DNA of 64,000 nt from Paenisporosarcina sp. FSL H8-0542 (GTDB taxonomy: Bacteria; Bacillota; Bacilli; Bacillales_A; Planococcaceae): assembly GCF_038632915.1 (NCBI RefSeq), contig NZ_CP152050.1, positions 1,767,001-1,831,000 on the forward strand, given 5' to 3'. Both the position numbers and the translations under genes were made by a program. The number at the start of each line of letters is the position of its first letter. Position 1 is the stretch's first letter. A model generated the notes under the pieces. That model worked only from the letters and a program-made list of their open reading frames with translations. It had not been told where the DNA came from and did not search any database. Positions 24,433 to 33,961 of the stretch are shown here, piece by piece.

Positions 24433-25107
24433 TTGAAGAGACCATGGGATCGATATACATATTGTCAAGTATTTGAAAATCTTCGCGATGAGCAATTGGC
24501 TTCACCTATGGAAGCATATATGAAACACAATTTTCCTTTTCTCGGCATTAAAAGTCCGGCACGAAATGAAGCATTAAAAAACTATTTTGCTGAACATGAA
24601 ATTCCCGAAAAACAACAATTGTTTAAAGAAGTGTGGGAAATTTATCAGCTGCCTGAAAGGGAATATCAATATGTAGCAATAGCTTTATTAAGTAAAAAAA
24701 TTAAAGCATTAACATTTGAGGATTTGTCTTTCATCGAGAAACTGATAACGGAAAAATCGTGGTGGGATAGTGTCGATTCCATTGCGCCATCCATTGTTGG
24801 AGAAATTGTAAAAAAGGATAGACCAAATGGAGAAAAAGTCATGCGATTGTGGTCAGATTCAGATAATATGTGGCTGAATCGCTCAGCTATTCTGCATCAA
24901 TTGAAATATAAAAATGAAACAAACGAAAACATACTGGAAGAAATCATTTTAAATCATGCAGAATCGAATGAATTTTTCATACAGAAAGCAATTGGTTGGG
25001 CATTACGGGAATACGCAAAAACCAATCCTGTATTTGTTCAACAATTTGTAGAAGTGAATGAATTGAAACCTTTAAGTAAAAGGGAAGCACTGAAACACTT
25101 CAAATGA
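24433..25107 (+). CDS. DNA alkylation repair protein (AlkD-like HEAT-repeat glycosylase)
   Basis: The 224-residue helical protein has the AlkD pattern: GIKSPARNEALKNYF near the N-terminus, EYQYVAIALLSKK, SWWDSVDSIAPSIVG and FFIQKAIGWALREYAKTNP. The family removes alkylated purines from DNA; the WWDSVD motif holds the conserved active-site Trp and Asp. TTG start with CAGGAG about 9 bases upstream. It converges on the yfkAB gene through a shared terminator. Confidence 0.92.
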   Translation: MKRPWDRYTYCQVFENLRDEQLASPMEAYMKHNFPFLGIKSPARNEALKNYFAEHEIPEKQQLFKEVWEIYQLPEREYQYVAIALLSKKIKALTFEDLSFIEKLITEKSWWDSVDSIAPSIVGEIVKKDRPNGEKVMRLWSDSDNMWLNRSAILHQLKYKNETNENILEEIILNHAESNEFFIQKAIGWALREYAKTNPVFVQQFVEVNELKPLSKREALKHFK

Positions 25108-25134
25108 AAAAGCAGCCAATCGGCTGCTTTTGTT
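25107..25134. terminator. Bidirectional terminator
   Basis: AAAAGCAGCC against GGCTGCTTTT between convergent genes. Confidence 0.85.
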
Positions 25135-26245
25135 ATTTTACGGAGTCACTGATGAATGTGTGGTCTTTATAATACATGTTTTTCACCAATACATTTGGTC
25201 CCAGACATTTTACTGCCGGGCAATGGCAGTTCAATTCTTTTGCAAGAGGCGAGTCCAGCCATTTGTCAAAAATGATTGGTAAGGAATCACTCTTCATATT
25301 ACCGAGTACAGGTGCATCTCCAAAGTCTGTGACAATGACATCACCTGAGAAAATATTGATATTCAATCTTGAACGACCGTCAGGGTCATTACGAACGGTG
25401 ACATTCGTTTCTTCTTTCAACCTTTGCTGAAGATGACGATCTTCTTCACTGGCGCTGCAAGGATAAAATGGCAAAGTTCCGAAAAGCATCCAGGTGTTTT
25501 TATCACGTACATCGAGTAAGTGATGAATGGCTTGTCGTGTTTCCTCTAACGTCAATGAAGTCAAACTGCTAGCGAAATCTGAAGGGTACATAGGGTGAAT
25601 TTCGTGTCTTGCGCATTTCATTTCTTCAACTACTTGGCGATGTATGTGTTCCAAGTACGGCAGTGTTTTCTTATTTAGCATCGTTTCAGCTGAAACCATG
25701 ACGCCCGCATCAGATAACATGCGGCTGTTTTCAATCATGCGGTCAAAGAGTTTTGCACGTTGTTCGTACGTTGGTTTTCGTTCCATAACTGCAAATCCAG
25801 TCTCCACAAATTCGTCTACCGTTCCCCAATTATGCGAGATATGTAAAACATCAAGATAAGGAGCAATCATCATATAACGCTCAGGATCCAGTGTCAGATT
25901 CGAATTGATTTGTGTGCGAACTCCACGCTCATGCGCATATTTTAATAGTGGAAGAACATAATTCGTGACAGATTTTTTCGATAGCATCGGTTCTCCGCCT
26001 GTAATGCTGAGAGTTTGTAGATGTGGGATTTCATCTAGCCTCTTCCGCAGAAGCTCAAAAGGGAGTGCCTCGGGATCTTTGTTTTGAAGTGTATAGCCAA
26101 CTGCACAATGTGCACAACGCATGTTGCATAGCGTGGTGGTCGTGAACTCGATGTTCGACAGCGTCAGCTTGCCGTGTTTTTCCATATCTAAGTAAGCTTC
26201 CCAAGGATCATAAGAAGGGGTAAGCTTTTGAATTGTTGTATTCAT
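25133..26245 (-). CDS. yfkAB: Radical SAM protein YfkAB
   Basis: This 370-residue radical SAM enzyme has the cluster motif CNMRCAHC (CxxxCxxC) at about residue 42, SITGGEPMLS, and a C-terminal CHCPAVKC (CxCxxxxC) that may bind a second cluster. That arrangement is characteristic of YfkAB proteins of Bacillus; the reaction is unknown. The start is ATG 26245 or the TTG directly before it; AAAGGA serves either. The protein is cytoplasmic and the gene is a single transcription unit. Confidence 0.9.
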   Translation of the reverse strand: MNTTIQKLTPSYDPWEAYLDMEKHGKLTLSNIEFTTTTLCNMRCAHCAVGYTLQNKDPEALPFELLRKRLDEIPHLQTLSITGGEPMLSKKSVTNYVLPLLKYAHERGVRTQINSNLTLDPERYMMIAPYLDVLHISHNWGTVDEFVETGFAVMERKPTYEQRAKLFDRMIENSRMLSDAGVMVSAETMLNKKTLPYLEHIHRQVVEEMKCARHEIHPMYPSDFASSLTSLTLEETRQAIHHLLDVRDKNTWMLFGTLPFYPCSASEEDRHLQQRLKEETNVTVRNDPDGRSRLNINIFSGDVIVTDFGDAPVLGNMKSDSLPIIFDKWLDSPLAKELNCHCPAVKCLGPNVLVKNMYYKDHTFISDSVK

Positions 26246-26359
26246 CAATCAATCGTCCTTTCTACAATAAGTAATTGTCGCATATCAAAAGCCTATTGAA
26301 AACGTTAGATTTTAGATTTTGTTTCGATTCAAGTAATATAAGAAGAAAAGGTGATTTTT

Positions 26360-26761
26360 ATGGATTATCCAAATCCAATACTCCTGTATGATGGTAGCTG
26401 TGGTTTTTGTCAGCAGTCTGTCCAATTTATCCTGCAGAATGAGCGTGACGAAACCATTTGTTTCGCACCACTTCAAAGTAAATTTGCGAGTCAAATAATA
26501 AAAGAACATCCATTTTTACAATCAATAGATTCAATCGTGGTTATTAAGGGAAAAGAATTATTAGTGGAATCGGATGCGGTGATAGTATTGTCATCGTATC
26601 TCAAGTCTCCGTACCATTTGGGTACTATGTTAAAAATGCTTCCCAAATTTTCACGAGATGGATTGTATCGATTCGTAGCAAAGCACAGACACCGTTTAAT
26701 TCGTAGTAACCAATCGTGTTTACTACCATCCCCCCAACAGCGTAAACGATTTGTCGGTTAA
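26360..26761 (+). CDS. DCC family thiol-disulfide oxidoreductase-like protein
   Basis: The 133-residue protein carries the family signature LLYDGSCGFCQQSVQFIL, with a CxxC pair, and IVVIKGKELLVESDAVI; the end contains the usual RHRHRLI segment. Members (YuxK-like) are thioredoxin-fold proteins of unclear substrate. I chose ATG 26360 because AAAAGGTG lies 6 bases upstream, rather than 26351. It is followed closely by a DinB-fold gene, probably in one transcript. Confidence 0.88.
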   Translation: MDYPNPILLYDGSCGFCQQSVQFILQNERDETICFAPLQSKFASQIIKEHPFLQSIDSIVVIKGKELLVESDAVIVLSSYLKSPYHLGTMLKMLPKFSRDGLYRFVAKHRHRLIRSNQSCLLPSPQQRKRFVG

Positions 26762-26779
26762 TCAAAGGAGAGGTTTTAG

Positions 26780-27268
26780 ATGTTTTTAGAAGACAATAAT
26801 GAAATACGGAAAGAACTTTTTCAAACGATAGAGGGTTTGACAGATGAACAGTTCAATAAAAAACCCGCAAATGACAAATGGTCGCCAAAGCAAATCTTTG
26901 AACATCTGGTGCGCATGGAAACCGTCATTACTACCAATATCGCAAGAGAACTTAAAAACCCGGATAGTCCGAAAGCCAGAAAAAAACCAATCGGCCTTTC
27001 AACAAATCGATTAATTAAAGTAGAAGCCCCGGGTTATACAGTTCCGACTGAAGAATACAAAACAAAAATGGAGATGCTGAAAGATCTCCATGAATCGCGA
27101 CTCTTCTTATTAGATGTTTATGAATCAAGCACTAAAACCGTATTCAAAGAAAAATCATTCAAACATCCGATTTTTGGTCAAGTCCCATTGATTCAGTGGT
27201 TTCCGTTTGTCGGACTACATGAAAAAAGGCATTTAAAGCAATTGAAAAAAACGATTGAAATGTTGTAA
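26780..27268 (+). CDS. DinB-fold protein, 162 residues
   Basis: This is a four-helix-bundle DinB/YfiT-type protein with the metal-ligand histidines in the expected places: KQIFEHLVRME (helix 2) and FVGLHEKRHLKQ (C-terminal helix). The motif NDKWSPKQIFEHL is typical. Such proteins are often thiol-dependent metalloenzymes; the substrate here is unknown. The start follows AAAGGAG. It lies 18 bp after the DCC gene. Confidence 0.9.
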   Translation: MFLEDNNEIRKELFQTIEGLTDEQFNKKPANDKWSPKQIFEHLVRMETVITTNIARELKNPDSPKARKKPIGLSTNRLIKVEAPGYTVPTEEYKTKMEMLKDLHESRLFLLDVYESSTKTVFKEKSFKHPIFGQVPLIQWFPFVGLHEKRHLKQLKKTIEML

Positions 27269-27310
27269 GGTCATAAGCATTACTTATCACAACCAATAAT
27301 TTTAATGTAA

Positions 27311-27339
27311 TTTACTTATAAACTAGACTACGTTATGAT
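27311..27339 (+). promoter_or_regulatory. Candidate promoter of the aconitase gene
   Basis: TTTACT, 17 bp, TATGAT, about 66 bp before the start codon. The regulatory sites cannot be identified by eye. Confidence 0.5.
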
Positions 27340-27405
27340 AGGAACTGGAGAAAAGTCGCTACCAATAGATGAGAGCCTTTTCATAAGACAAAAGGAGGAA
27401 AAGAC

Positions 27406-30117
27406 ATGGCAAAAAGTAACTTGCATAATAGCCGTACTTCTTTCGATTTAAACGGTAAAACGTATAACTATTATCGTTTAGCAGCGTTAGAAGAGGCAGG
27501 GATCGCAAATGTTTCCCGCCTTCCTTATTCAATTAAAGTATTGCTTGAGTCCGTACTGCGCCAACATGACGGATATGTCATCAAAGATGACCACGTAGAA
27601 GAATTGGCAAAATGGGGTAAAGACGTTGACCCTGAAGCGGAAGTACCTTTCAAACCTTCACGTGTAATCCTTCAAGATTTCACTGGAGTGCCAGTAGTAG
27701 TTGACTTGGCAGCACTTCGTTCAGCTATGGCTGAAATGGGCGGAGACCCAGACAAAATCAACCCTGCAATTCCTGTTGATTTAGTTATTGACCACTCTGT
27801 ACAAGTAGACAATTACGGTACAGGTGATGCACTTCGCATCAATATGGAACTTGAATTCGAACGTAATGCAGAGCGTTACCAGTTCCTTAGCTGGGCTCAA
27901 AAAGCATATGACAACTACCGTGCTGTACCACCGGCAACAGGTATCGTTCACCAAGTAAACTTAGAGTACTTGGCAAATGTTGTTCATGCTGTACAAAATG
28001 AAGATGGTACATACGAAACGTATCCAGATACATTAGTAGGTACTGACTCACATACAACAATGATCAACGGTATCGGTGTTTTAGGCTGGGGCGTAGGCGG
28101 TATCGAAGCGGAAGCGGGTATGCTTGGTCAACCTTCATACTTCCCGATTCCTGAAGTTATTGGTGTTAAATTAACTGGCGACCTTCCAAACGGAACAACT
28201 GCTACTGACTTAGCACTTAAAGTAACTGAAGTACTTCGTAAAAAAGGTGTAGTAGGGAAATTTGTTGAGTTCTTCGGAGCTGGTGTAACAAAACTTCCTC
28301 TTGCTGACCGTGCGACAATTGCCAACATGGCTCCTGAGTACGGCGCAACTTGTGGTTTCTTCCCAGTTGATGAAGAAGCACTTGATTACATGCGTTTAAC
28401 TAGCCGTGACGCCGATCACATCCAAGTAGTTAAAGAATATTTAACTGCTAACGGAATGTTCTTCACAGCTGATAACGAAGATCCAACATATACAGACGTT
28501 GTAGAATTAGACTTATCTACAATCGAACCAAACATGTCTGGACCGAAACGTCCACAAGATTTGATTCCATTGTCTGAAATGAAGTCTGAATTCAACAAAG
28601 CGGTTGTTGCTCCTCAAGGCAACCAAGGATTCGGTTTATCTAAAAAAGAATTCAAGAAGTCTGCTACAGTAACGATGGCAGATGGGGCTGAAGTAACAAT
28701 TCCTACAGGTGCTATTGGTATTGCTGCCATCACATCATGTACGAATACATCAAACCCATTCGTAATGTTAGGTGCGGGTCTTGTTGCTAAAAAAGCAGCT
28801 GAAAAAGGCTTGCGTCCACCAGCATACGTGAAAACTTCACTTGCACCAGGTTCTAAAGTTGTAACAGGTTACTTACGTGACGCTGGTCTATTACAACCAT
28901 TGGCTGATGTAGGATTTGATTTAGTTGGTTATGGTTGTACAACATGTATCGGTAACTCGGGTCCAATGCTTCCTGAAATTGAAAAAGGCATCATTGAAAA
29001 CGATCTACTTGTTACTTCTGTACTTTCAGGTAACCGTAACTTCGAAGGCCGTATTCACCCATTAGTAAAAGCTAACTACTTAGCTTCACCACCACTTGTT
29101 GTTGCTTATGCACTAGCAGGTACGGTTGATATCGACCTTCAAAATGAAGCACTTGGTCAAGACAAAGACGGCAACGATGTATTCTTTGCTGATATCTGGC
29201 CTTCAACAGAAGAAGTGAAAGAAGTTCTTCTTAAAACAGTAACACCTGAATTATTCCGTAAAGAATATGAGCGAGTTTTCAGTGAAAACGAGCGTTGGAA
29301 TGCGATTGAAACATCAAATGATTCATTGTATACATTTGACGAAGATTCAACGTACATCCAAAACCCTCCTTATTTCGAAGGTTTAACAAAAGAACCAAGC
29401 GATATCCAAACGCTTGCAGGACTTCGTGTAGTTGCGAAATTCGGAGATTCAATTACAACTGACCACATTTCACCAGCTGGTGCAATTGGTAAAGATACTC
29501 CAGCAGGTAAATACTTGCGCGAACGCGGTGTGGAAGTACGCGACTTTAACTCATATGGTTCACGTCGTGGTAGCCACGAAGTTATGATGCGTGGTACGTT
29601 TGCAAACATCCGTATCCGTAACCAAATCGCAGCTGGTACAGAAGGTGGATTCACTACTTACTGGCCAAACGGAGAAATCATGGCAATCTATGATGCAGCA
29701 ATGAAATACCAAGAAGACGGCACTGGCTTAGTTGTTCTTGCAGGTAAAGATTACGGTATGGGATCTTCACGCGACTGGGCAGCTAAAGGTACGAACTTAC
29801 TTGGCATTAAAACTGTTATTGCTGAAAGCTACGAGCGTATTCACCGTTCTAACTTAGTTATGATGGGTGTTTTACCTCTTCAATACTTACCAGGTCAAAG
29901 TGCTGAAACACTTGGCTTAACAGGTAAAGAAGAAATCAGCGTAAACATTGCTGAAGGCGTGAAACCTCGTGATATCCTGAAAGTAACGGCTAAATCTGCT
30001 GACGGTTCTGTAAAAGAATTCGACGTGTTGGCACGTTTCGATTCAGAAGTTGAAGTTGATTACTATCGTCATGGCGGTATCCTACCAATGGTATTGCGTG
30101 ACAAACTGAAAAACTAA
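27406..30117 (+). CDS. acnA: Aconitate hydratase AcnA/CitB
   Basis: This TCA-cycle enzyme converts citrate to isocitrate. The 903-residue length is normal for the AcnA type. Iron-sulfur ligands are Cys445 ([11 protein letters not shown]), Cys511 and Cys514 ([13 protein letters not shown]). Other signatures seen are [19 protein letters not shown] and [15 protein letters not shown] in the swivelling domain. When iron is lost, aconitases of Bacillus also bind RNA. AAAGGAGGAAAAG precedes the ATG. It is monocistronic with its own terminator; in B. subtilis the next gene would be yneP. Confidence 0.97.
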   Translation: MAKSNLHNSRTSFDLNGKTYNYYRLAALEEAGIANVSRLPYSIKVLLESVLRQHDGYVIKDDHVEELAKWGKDVDPEAEVPFKPSRVILQDFTGVPVVVDLAALRSAMAEMGGDPDKINPAIPVDLVIDHSVQVDNYGTGDALRINMELEFERNAERYQFLSWAQKAYDNYRAVPPATGIVHQVNLEYLANVVHAVQNEDGTYETYPDTLVGTDSHTTMINGIGVLGWGVGGIEAEAGMLGQPSYFPIPEVIGVKLTGDLPNGTTATDLALKVTEVLRKKGVVGKFVEFFGAGVTKLPLADRATIANMAPEYGATCGFFPVDEEALDYMRLTSRDADHIQVVKEYLTANGMFFTADNEDPTYTDVVELDLSTIEPNMSGPKRPQDLIPLSEMKSEFNKAVVAPQGNQGFGLSKKEFKKSATVTMADGAEVTIPTGAIGIAAITSCTNTSNPFVMLGAGLVAKKAAEKGLRPPAYVKTSLAPGSKVVTGYLRDAGLLQPLADVGFDLVGYGCTTCIGNSGPMLPEIEKGIIENDLLVTSVLSGNRNFEGRIHPLVKANYLASPPLVVAYALAGTVDIDLQNEALGQDKDGNDVFFADIWPSTEEVKEVLLKTVTPELFRKEYERVFSENERWNAIETSNDSLYTFDEDSTYIQNPPYFEGLTKEPSDIQTLAGLRVVAKFGDSITTDHISPAGAIGKDTPAGKYLRERGVEVRDFNSYGSRRGSHEVMMRGTFANIRIRNQIAAGTEGGFTTYWPNGEIMAIYDAAMKYQEDGTGLVVLAGKDYGMGSSRDWAAKGTNLLGIKTVIAESYERIHRSNLVMMGVLPLQYLPGQSAETLGLTGKEEISVNIAEGVKPRDILKVTAKSADGSVKEFDVLARFDSEVEVDYYRHGGILPMVLRDKLKN

Positions 30118-30126
30118 GAATTTTTT

Positions 30127-30158
30127 AAAGGCTGTCCTTAGGGGCAGTCTTTTTTTGT
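30127..30158 (+). terminator. Terminator after acnA
   Basis: AAAGGCTGTCC against GGGGCAGTCTTT followed by seven T residues. Confidence 0.85.
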
Positions 30159-30247
30159 TGTGATTCCCTTTTATAATTGTCATTCAATTTCGAACATTCA
30201 TATGTTACACTTTTTGGAAGAGAGTTTGTAAGAAAGGGAATCATTAC

Positions 30248-33200
30248 ATGAACCTGCCTTTACTGAAATCAAAACTCGTACCACCCGTAACCAGTGAGAT
30301 TTATATGCGACGGTCTTCTTTGACACGCACATTCAAGCAAATCGCTTCCAAAAAATGCACATTGATTACAGGTGGGGCTGGATACGGCAAAAGCTCGGCA
30401 ATTGCTCAATATATTGCTGACAGCCGCGTCAATTGTTCCTGGTACTCCGTTTCTTCGGAGGATGACGACCTGGTACCTTTTTTACGCTATTTAATCGGCA
30501 GCATCCAAAGAGTGGTTCCAAGCTTTGGGCAGCAATTATTGAAAGATTGGTCCACACAGCCAGCCTTTCCCACAGAGAAAGAATTAATCGCTTGGCATGC
30601 CTGGTTTGTGAATGAACTGGATCAGATTGCTGAACCACTTGTCATTATTATCGATGACTACCAGTTAATTGATCATGTTTTCTCCGTCAATTTTATGATG
30701 GAACGAATCTTGGAACATTGTCCAATCGATGTTCATATAGTGTTGATTTCGCGCACTCGACCAAAATGGACGCAATTATTAAAGTTGAAAATGAGTGGCC
30801 AATTACTTGAAGTGAAAGAAAAGGACCTGGTCTTCACGGAAGAAGAAATACTCGTCTACTTCGAAGACTATTTCAACCGTCATTTATCAGATCATGAGTC
30901 CAAACGTATTCTAGAAATTACGGAAGGATGGGCCATTGCCATTCAATTAATGGCGGTACAGTCTGTTAGTTCGGAGAGCCCATTTGATGTGGCGATTAAA
31001 CCAGCGATGGAAGATCTATTTCATTATTTATCTGATGAGGTCTTTATGAGATTTACGGAAGACGAGCAACAATGGCTTTTGCAGTTTTCAATATTCCCGA
31101 CGTATTCCTTGTCATTCATTGATGATTTTTATGGGAATGCGGCTTCGGAATTTTTACAATCGTTTCGCAATCATCACGGCTTTATCCAACAACTCGGTGA
31201 GGATACAGTCTATCGGTATCATGCGTTGTTCCAGCAATATTTAATTGCCAAGTGGAAAAAATCCAATTCGGAAAAATTGAAATTAGCCCAGAAAGTAGCA
31301 GCTCGCTATTTTGAGCAGCGAAACGACTCGATTCGCGCCATTCATCATGCGATTCAATGTGAAGATGCTCATTTCATTTCTCAAATCGTCATGGCTGTGG
31401 CACCAAAATTATTGAAATTGGGACAATTTGATTTAATCATCGATAGTTTAAAAGAAATTCCATTACAGTCTTTCAATGAATACCCTGCGCTCTCGTTTAT
31501 TGAAGGTGAAGCCAATCGCTATCGTGCTTATTATGAAAAATCAAAACAGGCGTACTTGAAATGTCTGGCACTCGCTACAGAAAAAGATGATGCCTATTAT
31601 ATGAGCACCGCGCATGCGGGCCTTGCACATATTTATTTAGATACAATTCAACCCGGTTTGGCAGATCCGCATCTCGCATCAGCGATTTCATTTGCGAACC
31701 AAACATCAACCATGTCGCAAACGGACATGTTCAATTTAAAACGTCAATTTGCCGAGAATCTCGTGAATTTAGGAAAAATGAGAGAAGCCAATGCGTTTAT
31801 CGTCAAAGAGCAGTTACCAGGGGATCTATTGACCGATGGCAATTTGGATGCGCGAATTTTATTGAGGACGGGAAAACTATCTGCTTCCATTCATCTGCTT
31901 GAAAACCGTTTAAGGGAAGGGAATATAGTTCCCGACTCTCATCGTGAAGCTGCTGTTCTCCTCGCCCTGTTGCATGCCATGATTGGGAATCTTACTGAAG
32001 CGAGCAATTATGCGAGTAAAGGGATTGAAAGTGGCATACGTGAAAAGTCCAGTTTTGTAGAAGCTGTCGGGTTGATTCGAAAAGGACATTCAGAAAGTAT
32101 CGACCGACTGCATTTGTTAGATGCACCTGAGCGTTTGTATTTGCAAGCCATCGACATAATGGACCAATTGGATGTTTCCAGAGGAAAAGCTGAGCCTTAT
32201 TTGGGGTTGGCGCTGTTAAAAGCAAAGCAAGGTCTTCATCATGAGGCACTTGTCCTTGCTGAAAAAGGATTGCGGGAAACAGAGTCAGTTCAGGATTCCT
32301 GGCTGTCTGCTTATATTAAGATTGGTATTGCGATGATTTATTGCATGTATCATCAATATGATCAGGCAAATCAGTATGCCAGACAAGCAAAAGCTGACTT
32401 TGTGGCATGCGGCGATTCGTTTGGTTTAGTGGTTGCATCATTTTGGTTGAGTTTATGTTCAATGCAATTAAATGACTCTCCTCAATTTACGGAAGAAATA
32501 AAGTGCTTTTCCCGCTTTCTTTTGACCGAACAGTATACATTTTTTGTCGATAAACTAACGATGTATGGGCCGCTGGATATGCAACAAGTATACTTACTCG
32601 TTCAGCATGCTTTAAAACTGATGCCTGATGATGAGGATATTCAACGCTTAAGTCAACATTTGCAACTAGATACGCAAATCAACTATCCGGGTTATACTTT
32701 GCATGTACAATTGCTTGGACCGTTAGCCATATCGCTCGGCAATGAAGAAGTGGAAGACAAAAAGTGGCAAAGGGAAAAAGCAAAGGATTTATTTGTGTAT
32801 TTATTCATTCATAGAGACCGGTATGTTCCGAAAGATGAGTTGGTAGGAGAACTGTTTGTTGATCAGGATGAGAAAACCGCAAATCGGGATTTTAAAGTGG
32901 CTTTGAATGCACTTTACAATGTTCTGGAACCTAAAAGATCTCCTCGTGCAGAATCTTATTTCATCATCCGGAAACAAAATATGTATCGTATCCATCCGAA
33001 AGCCGCATTGATCAGTGACGTCCAGCAATTTCAACAACTGGCGACACAAGGATTGGAAGAACGCAATCCAAAGCAAGCCATCATTTTATTGAAGTCTGCT
33101 GCGGCGCTTTATAGAGGGTCTTTTTATTTGAACCAAAGCCCCTGTGACTGGTTCCAATTTGAGCAAGAGCAGTTTCGGCAATTGTATTTGCAAGTGATTG

Positions 33201-33457
33201 AAAGGCTTGCTCAAAATTCGACCAGACTGCAGGAATTCGCTCAAACGATTTATTGGGCTGAGAAACTAATTAAACTCGAACAAACGTGGGAAGAAGCCTA
33301 CCGTCTTTTGATGTATGCCCACTACCAGCGACACAACCGCTCCCAAGCAATCAAATGGTATGAGCGTTGCGTGCAAATGCTGGAAAATGAATTTGAGTTA
33401 AAACCGATGGAAACGACTGAACAAATGTTTGAATTGATTACGATTGGCTATACCTGA
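30248..33457 (+). CDS. Large STAND-ATPase/TPR regulator with a C-terminal SARP (winged helix plus BTAD) part
   Basis: The 1069-residue protein begins like a MalT/LuxR-type ATPase: a Walker A motif (TGGAGYGKSSAIAQY, about residues 40-54), a Walker B (PLVIIIDDYQLID, about 130-142) and a sensor region. A long TPR-like middle follows (about 360-800). The last 250 residues form an OmpR-like winged helix (QLLGPLAISLG to KAKDLFVYLFIHRDRYVPKDELV) plus a bacterial transcriptional activation domain ending GWYERCV-like. DNA binding is therefore through the SARP part, not a LuxR helix-turn-helix. It lies directly upstream of the Liv-type operon, whose promoter has SARP-like repeats. Confidence 0.88.
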   Translation: MNLPLLKSKLVPPVTSEIYMRRSSLTRTFKQIASKKCTLITGGAGYGKSSAIAQYIADSRVNCSWYSVSSEDDDLVPFLRYLIGSIQRVVPSFGQQLLKDWSTQPAFPTEKELIAWHAWFVNELDQIAEPLVIIIDDYQLIDHVFSVNFMMERILEHCPIDVHIVLISRTRPKWTQLLKLKMSGQLLEVKEKDLVFTEEEILVYFEDYFNRHLSDHESKRILEITEGWAIAIQLMAVQSVSSESPFDVAIKPAMEDLFHYLSDEVFMRFTEDEQQWLLQFSIFPTYSLSFIDDFYGNAASEFLQSFRNHHGFIQQLGEDTVYRYHALFQQYLIAKWKKSNSEKLKLAQKVAARYFEQRNDSIRAIHHAIQCEDAHFISQIVMAVAPKLLKLGQFDLIIDSLKEIPLQSFNEYPALSFIEGEANRYRAYYEKSKQAYLKCLALATEKDDAYYMSTAHAGLAHIYLDTIQPGLADPHLASAISFANQTSTMSQTDMFNLKRQFAENLVNLGKMREANAFIVKEQLPGDLLTDGNLDARILLRTGKLSASIHLLENRLREGNIVPDSHREAAVLLALLHAMIGNLTEASNYASKGIESGIREKSSFVEAVGLIRKGHSESIDRLHLLDAPERLYLQAIDIMDQLDVSRGKAEPYLGLALLKAKQGLHHEALVLAEKGLRETESVQDSWLSAYIKIGIAMIYCMYHQYDQANQYARQAKADFVACGDSFGLVVASFWLSLCSMQLNDSPQFTEEIKCFSRFLLTEQYTFFVDKLTMYGPLDMQQVYLLVQHALKLMPDDEDIQRLSQHLQLDTQINYPGYTLHVQLLGPLAISLGNEEVEDKKWQREKAKDLFVYLFIHRDRYVPKDELVGELFVDQDEKTANRDFKVALNALYNVLEPKRSPRAESYFIIRKQNMYRIHPKAALISDVQQFQQLATQGLEERNPKQAIILLKSAAALYRGSFYLNQSPCDWFQFEQEQFRQLYLQVIERLAQNSTRLQEFAQTIYWAEKLIKLEQTWEEAYRLLMYAHYQRHNRSQAIKWYERCVQMLENEFELKPMETTEQMFELITIGYT

Positions 33458-33458
33458 C

Positions 33459-33491
33459 CTGTTTCGAGCTTTTCTCGGAGCGGGTTTTTTC
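33459..33491 (+). terminator. Terminator after the SARP-type regulator
   Basis: CCTGTTTCGAG against CTCGGAGCGGG (two G-T pairs) followed by six T residues. Confidence 0.75.
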
Positions 33492-33514
33492 GTAGGTTTC
33501 AGGGGATATTGCGT

Positions 33515-33848
33515 CTGGGGTTACTCGTCGGAGAAAAGATTTTGCTCCTGCATCGCTACGCTAGCTTCGTCGCAGAGAAGATTGCTCCTGCGGTTACTCG
33601 TCGCATAAAAGATTGCTCCTGTTTCTGCATCGCTAGCGCTAGCTTCGAAACATGAAAGTGCGTTGCATCGCTACGCTAGCTTCGTCGCAGAAAAGATTTT
33701 GCTCCTGCGGTTACTCGTCGCAGAGAAGATTGTTCCTGTTTCTGCATCGCTAGCGCTAGCTTCGTTGCAGAAAAGATTTTGCTCCTGCGGTTACTCGTCG
33801 CATAAAACCTTTTGCTCCTGCATCGCTACGCTGCTTCGTCGCAAAAAA
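33515..33848 (+). repeat. Block of iterated hairpin repeats
   Basis: About eight related units fill this stretch. Type A is CTGCATCGCTACGCTAGC with TTCGTCGCAG. Type B is CTGCGGTTACTCGTCGCAG, a 5-bp stem with a 9-base loop. Type C is TTTCTGCATCGCTAGCGC with TAGCTTCGAAA. They are joined by AGAAGATTTTGCTC-like linkers in the order B A B C A B C B A. No gene is supported here; an ORF at 33663-33881 is only the repeat read through. Confidence 0.85.
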
Positions 33849-33877
33849 ATTCCACTCTGGCAGAGTGGAATTTTTTT
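33844..33877 (+). terminator. Terminator-like hairpin before the Liv-type promoter
   Basis: AAATTCCACTCTG against CAGAGTGGAATTT, followed by a T-run that also forms the upstream edge of the promoter. It would insulate the operon from readthrough. Confidence 0.85.
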
Positions 33878-33907
33878 GTAACTGTTTTGTAACTCTTGTT
33901 CTATAAG
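33876..33907 (+). promoter_or_regulatory. SARP-type operator and promoter of the Liv-type operon
   Basis: TTGTAAC at 33876-33882 and TTGTAAC at 33887-33893 form direct heptamers 4 bp apart (11-bp period). The -10 box TATAAG (33902-33907) starts exactly 8 bp after the second heptamer. There is no good -35 box, which fits activator-dependent transcription. The arrangement equals the known SARP operator layout. Confidence 0.65.
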
Positions 33908-33961
33908 ATGAACAGGAAGCAAGTAAACGCTTACAAATGCGCGAAGGGGAAGGGGATTTTC

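Noticed and set aside
33663-33881. ORF of 72 codons in the hairpin block
   Set aside because: It is only the repeat sequence read through; the protein is repetitive, has no ribosome binding site and runs into the terminator.
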